A DNA stretch of 8,693 bases. Origin: Victivallaceae bacterium. Lineage in GTDB: Bacteria; Verrucomicrobiota; Lentisphaeria; Victivallales; Victivallaceae. The translations under genes were made by a program, and so were the position numbers. Position 1 is the stretch's first letter. Every line of letters begins with the position of its first letter. Below, piece by piece: positions 6,466 through 8,693 of this stretch. Below the pieces are notes generated by a model, which was given only the letters and a program-made list of their open reading frames with translations, made no database searches and was not told the DNA's origin. Location of the stretch: contig JAQUOK010000090.1 of assembly GCA_028717165.1 (NCBI GenBank), positions 1 through 8,693 of the forward strand, given 5' to 3'.

Positions 6466-6486
6466 ATAGCATAAATATTATATCAA
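6458..6486 (-). promoter_or_regulatory. Candidate promoter for the YycJ-like/kinase operon
   Basis: On the minus strand, TTGATA (6486-6481) and TATAGT (6463-6458) are exactly 17 bp apart and each is one base off consensus. The leader would be about 60 nt to the ATG at 6390, which has an AAGGA ribosome binding site. The -10 overlaps the TATAAT of the opposing rpoN candidate. Confidence 0.5.
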
Positions 6487-6556
6487 TAATCATGCGTAAT
6501 TATTTTTTAATTGTGTAATTTTCATTCATCCGGAACGAATTTAAGACAGGAATTAT

Positions 6557-7996
6557 ATGGCGGACGCCTTTTTAAATCAGAGTATCGAACAGAAACAGGA
6601 ACAGATTCTGGCCCGGCACCAGATACAATCCCTCGAAGTGCTCCTGACGCCCCTCCTCGAACTGCAGGAAAAGATCGACCAGGAACTGAACAACAACCCG
6701 GTAATCGAACAGGAAAAAAGTTCGGTCGAAGAACTTGCCGGCGATCCGTTGCATTCTGCCGGCACCGACACTGACGCCGGCGACAAAAACAGTAATGACG
6801 AAAATGATTTTTCAGAAATACTCCGGCTTGCCGACTCCTGGCGCGACCGGGGAAGCATGAATACCTATAACCTGTTTTCTTCCGATGCGCAGGACAAGCG
6901 GGACTATATGTTCAATTCACTGGTTGAACAGCCGTCGCTCCAGCAACTGCTGATTGAACAGCTCAATTTTACGGACTGCAGCCCGGAACTCGCGCACGCG
7001 GCTGAATTCGTCATCGGCAGCATTGACGGCGCCGGTTACCTGACAACCCACCCCGCGGATATCGCCATAGCGGCGCAGTGCGATATAAAAACGGTCCGGA
7101 AAGCGGTAAAACTTGTCCAGTCGTTTGACCCGCCGGGCATAGGAGCTGCGGATTTACGCGAATGCCTGCTTCTTCAGCTTGACCGCCGGAAACAGAAAAA
7201 CCCGCAACTGCGCGAACTCGTCGCGGAATACCTGGAGGAAATCGGGCGAAACCATTTGCCCAGAGTGGCCAAAGACATGCGGATTTCCATCGGGGAGCTC
7301 AATTCCCTTATCGGACAGCTTAAAGAACTTACCCCACTGCCCGGGGCGGCGCTTTCCCCTTCGCAGGATTTATATGTCCTGCCGGAACTGACGGTGGAAA
7401 AAAAAGACGGAAAATATGTGATCTCGTCCAACGACACCTATCTGCCGCAGTTGAGAATATCCCAAACTTACCTTGATCTGCTGGACAATCCGAACACAAA
7501 CGAAGAAACCAAAGCTTATATCAGGGAAAAACTCATGGCCGCCAGGATGTTGATAAAAAGCCTGGGCCAGCGCCAGAGCACGATCCGCCGGATCGCCCAG
7601 GTGATCCTGGATACCCAGTATGATTTTCTGGAAAAAGGCATAGAATACCTGAAACCCCTGACCATGCAGCAGGTAGCCGATAAGCTCGGGCTGCATGAAA
7701 CCACCATAAGCCGCGCCATAGCCAATAAATACCTGCAGACCCCGAAAGGCATGTATGAGTTCAAATTCTTTTTTACCGGCGGCTATCAAACCAATGACGG
7801 AGAGGAAATTTCTTCAAGGGGCATAAAGGAAAAGATTAAGGATCTGATTGCCGCCGAAGACAGAGCAAAGCCGTTGTCGGACAATAAAATATCCCAACTG
7901 CTGAAAAAAGAAGGCCTGAACGTGGCGCGCAGAACCGTAGCGAAATACCGGGAACAACTCGGAATCCAGGCTACAAACCTGAGACGGGAATTCTAG
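6557..7996 (+). CDS. rpoN: RNA polymerase sigma-54 factor
   Basis: This sigma factor directs RNA polymerase to -24/-12 promoters and needs AAA+ activators for open-complex formation. Region I is at about 8-50: glutamine- and leucine-rich, with ILARHQIQSLEVLL and ELNNNPVIE. Region II (about 52-100) is acidic and variable. The core-binding domain (about 110-300) contains QSFDPPGIGAADLRECLLLQL in the expected place (189-208 core). The DNA-binding part has the helix-turn-helix MQQVADKLGLHETTISRAI (370-388), then KYLQTPKG, and the diagnostic RpoN box ARRTVAKYRE (457-466). At 479 aa it is complete. The ATG is preceded by AGGA at about 5-6 nt. It stands alone: the usual proteobacterial partners (lptB upstream, hpf and PTS-Ntr genes downstream) are absent, and it is followed by some 700 bp without a gene. 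The divergent neighbour is the YycJ-like/kinase operon. Confidence 0.98.
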   Translation: MADAFLNQSIEQKQEQILARHQIQSLEVLLTPLLELQEKIDQELNNNPVIEQEKSSVEELAGDPLHSAGTDTDAGDKNSNDENDFSEILRLADSWRDRGSMNTYNLFSSDAQDKRDYMFNSLVEQPSLQQLLIEQLNFTDCSPELAHAAEFVIGSIDGAGYLTTHPADIAIAAQCDIKTVRKAVKLVQSFDPPGIGAADLRECLLLQLDRRKQKNPQLRELVAEYLEEIGRNHLPRVAKDMRISIGELNSLIGQLKELTPLPGAALSPSQDLYVLPELTVEKKDGKYVISSNDTYLPQLRISQTYLDLLDNPNTNEETKAYIREKLMAARMLIKSLGQRQSTIRRIAQVILDTQYDFLEKGIEYLKPLTMQQVADKLGLHETTISRAIANKYLQTPKGMYEFKFFFTGGYQTNDGEEISSRGIKEKIKDLIAAEDRAKPLSDNKISQLLKKEGLNVARRTVAKYREQLGIQATNLRREF

Positions 7997-8007
7997 CGGT
8001 CGGTTTA

Positions 8008-8060
8008 TTTGGGGGGAAAGGAGAAACTTTTTCCAAAAAGTTTCTCCTTTCCCCCCCAAA
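8008..8060 (+). repeat. 25-bp hairpin with G6/C7 arms just after rpoN
   Basis: TTT-G6-AAAGGAGAAAC-TTTTT (8008-8032) pairs with AAAAA-GTTTCTCCTTT-C7-AAA (8035-8060), with one bulged C and a 2-nt centre. It starts 12 bases after the rpoN stop, so it can act as a transcription barrier or mRNA 3' end stabiliser. It lacks a T-tract on either side (AAACTCCC follows on the plus strand), so it is not a standard intrinsic terminator. It may be a dispersed repeat. Confidence 0.7.
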
Positions 8061-8089
8061 CTCCCAATTTCCTTTCAAAAACTTTTGCT

Positions 8090-8126
8090 CCGGTTTTATT
8101 CCGGCAAGCTGCCGGAATAAAGCCGG
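8090..8126 (+). repeat. 17-bp near-perfect hairpin
   Basis: CCGGTTTTATTCCGGCA (8090-8106), loop AGC, and a 17-nt complementary arm (8110-8126) pair with a single T-G wobble. GCCGGAATA is repeated directly at 8111-8119 and 8122-8130, and inverted at 8097-8105. There is no T-tract immediately after it. Role unknown: a second 3' barrier for rpoN, or a repeat element. Confidence 0.65.
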
Positions 8127-8155
8127 AATAGTAAAAATTTATTTCACTGTCATCC

Positions 8156-8183
8156 ATAACTTGCAAAATCCAAGTTATTTTTA
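8156..8183 (+). terminator. Weak Rho-independent terminator candidate
   Basis: ATAACTTG (8156-8163), a 7-nt loop and CAAGTTAT (8171-8178) are followed by TTTTA. The stem is AT-rich and therefore weak, but it is the only hairpin after rpoN with a T-run directly behind it. It lies 160 nt past the rpoN stop. Confidence 0.4.
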
Positions 8184-8266
8184 TCATATTTTGAGCTTGA
8201 AAAGTTTATTTTCCCGGATACCCCATTTCCCGTTTTCATATCACGCCGCGTTATGCGTTTCCTGGA

Positions 8267-8327
8267 GGGCGAGTGTCCTCACGAGCCGAAACACGTTCAA
8301 CGTCTACGGCTCGACAGAGTCTCGCCC
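8267..8327. repeat. Double-stem palindromic element GGGCGAG/CGAGCCG
   Basis: Outer arms GGGCGAG (8267-8273) and CTCGCCC (8321-8327), inner arms CGAGCCG (8282-8288) and CGGCTCG (8307-8313), and a central palindrome ACGTTCAACGT (8293-8303) are nested about one centre, with unpaired 7-8 nt segments between the two stems. The GC-rich form contrasts with the AT-rich flanks. From memory, such GAG-rich palindromes are widely dispersed in PVC genomes; this was not checked. Confidence 0.6.
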
Positions 8328-8429
8328 AAATTTCGTATCTCCCGATTTTCTCTGGAATCCAACAAGTAATATTTTGACCATTTTGGGCAAAAGTTGTTTT
8401 TGATGTAGTTATAAGCCATTGTTTATTAA

Positions 8430-8442
8430 ATGGATAATCCAT
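8430..8442. repeat. Short palindrome ATGGAT-A-ATCCAT
   Basis: A perfect 6-bp inverted repeat around one A (8430-8435, 8437-8442), within a wider AT-rich near-palindrome. It has the size of a protein-binding operator, but no gene starts nearby in the window, so a role cannot be assigned. Confidence 0.3.
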
Positions 8443-8458
8443 ATTTTAAAGGGTGCGC

Positions 8459-8592
8459 TGATGATATGATGTAGACTTCCGGGGCATATGCGTCAACTTT
8501 AAGGCCTTATGCCAAAGAGAGTATTGTTGTTGCCTTAACCCTGGCAGGGTTATTCAGCGTAGCCCACCGCAACGCGGTGGGTAATATCATCA
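8459..8592. repeat. 134-bp palindromic element with GTAG-footed hairpin
   Basis: The ends TGATGATAT (8459-8467) and ATATCATCA (8584-8592) are a perfect 9-bp inverted repeat. Inside are GGCATA/TATGCC (8483-8488/8508-8513), TTAAGGC/GCCTTAA (8499-8505/8532-8538), TAACCCTG/CAGGGTTA around one G (8536-8552), and GTAG (8559-8562) directly followed by an 8-bp hairpin CCCACCGC-AAC-GCGGTGGG (8563-8581). The small size, inverted ends and absence of a gene suggest a MITE or REP-type non-autonomous element. The TTAAGGC and TAACCCTG pairings partly exclude each other. Confidence 0.55.
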
Positions 8593-8601
8593 CCAGACTC
8601 C

Positions 8602-8685
8602 GTTCCCTGTAGGGGAACCTCAAAATAGAAACGAAAATAGTTGAAGTTCCCTTTCAGGGAACATTTCGGGAACGACAATGTTCCC
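8602..8685. repeat. Array of three hairpins sharing GTTCCC/GGGAAC arms
   Basis: Hairpin 1 is GTTCCC-5-GGGAAC (8602-8618), hairpin 2 is GTTCCCT-TTC-AGGGAAC (8646-8662), and hairpin 3 is GGGAAC-6-GTTCCC (8668-8685), in inverted arm order. The same 6-mer or its complement thus occurs six times in 84 bp. Spacing is irregular (27 and 5 bp), unlike a CRISPR. The window ends 8 bases later, so more units may follow. Confidence 0.65.
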
Positions 8686-8693
8686 AGGGCGTT

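Larger units (their letters stand above)
7997..8693. other. Gene-free, palindrome-rich region downstream of rpoN
   Basis: No frame here has protein-like composition, a recognisable motif or a ribosome binding site. The longest open frames run through palindromes and are artefacts. The stretch is AT-rich between GC-rich inverted repeats, which are listed separately. It seems to be a tolerant landing zone for palindromic elements; a degraded gene is not visible. Confidence 0.6.

Noticed and set aside
7370..7789. Leftward open frames within rpoN
   Set aside because: Antisense to conserved sigma-54 regions including the helix-turn-helix; no ribosome binding site or motif.
8267..8327. tRNA-like fold
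   Set aside because: The nested stems have no acceptor/CCA, D-arm or T-loop (GTTCRA) consensus in place.
8161..8442. Overlapping rightward (8161-8403) and leftward (8251-8442) open frames
   Set aside because: Both read through the GGGCGAG/CGAGCCG palindrome, have no Shine-Dalgarno and look like translated repeat DNA.
8602..8685. CRISPR array
   Set aside because: The repeated unit is a 6-7 bp hairpin arm in alternating orientation with irregular spacing; there are no 25-40 bp repeats or spacers and no cas genes.

Overview
The window looks like chromosomal DNA of a bacterium from the Planctomycetes-Verrucomicrobia-Chlamydiae (PVC) assemblage, most plausibly a lentisphaeral or related lineage. 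This is inferred from gene content: a soluble Ser/Thr kinase with an N-terminal four-cysteine zinc ribbon, a TMTC-like GT-C membrane protein with C-terminal TPRs, an alternative sigma-54, and palindrome-rich intergenic DNA. No rRNA or marker gene is present, so the assignment is tentative. Seven protein genes are well supported.

Left part (67-4303): a TMTC/PMT-like polytopic membrane glycosyltransferase with C-terminal TPR-like helices is transcribed leftward. Divergent from it is a rightward two-gene unit: a GtrB/DPM1-type polyprenyl-phosphate glycosyltransferase and a class I SAM methyltransferase whose TTG start overlaps the upstream stop. Known biochemistry of these families suggests that the GT2 enzyme charges a lipid carrier with a sugar on the cytoplasmic face and the GT-C enzyme uses lipid-linked sugars outside. 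The pair could therefore be a small surface or protein O-glycosylation module. The 88-bp space between them holds two back-to-back promoter candidates whose -10 boxes overlap. A TPR-like lipoprotein follows after 94 bp.

Middle (4304-4586): a gap between convergent genes carries a nested repeat structure. Imperfect inverted ends abut the stop codons of both flanking genes. Inside are three copies of a roughly 20-bp motif in +,-,+ orientation that can pair in two mutually exclusive ways, and a GTAG-footed hairpin of REP type.

Right part (4587-7996): a leftward operon of a YycJ/WalJ-like metallo-beta-lactamase-fold hydrolase followed, one nucleotide later, by the zinc-ribbon Ser/Thr kinase. Divergent from it is rpoN (sigma-54). 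The 166-bp AT-rich region between them again has overlapping divergent promoter candidates.

Right end (7997-8693): about 700 bp with no credible gene, but dense in palindromes: a 25-bp hairpin with G6/C7 arms, a 17-bp hairpin, a weak intrinsic terminator, a GGGCGAG/CGAGCCG double-stem palindrome, a 134-bp element bounded by TGATGATAT/ATATCATCA that contains a second GTAG-footed hairpin, and three successive hairpins sharing GTTCCC/GGGAAC arms that run to the window edge. This looks like an accumulation site for REP/MITE-like elements. No mobile gene, CRISPR array or tRNA is visible.
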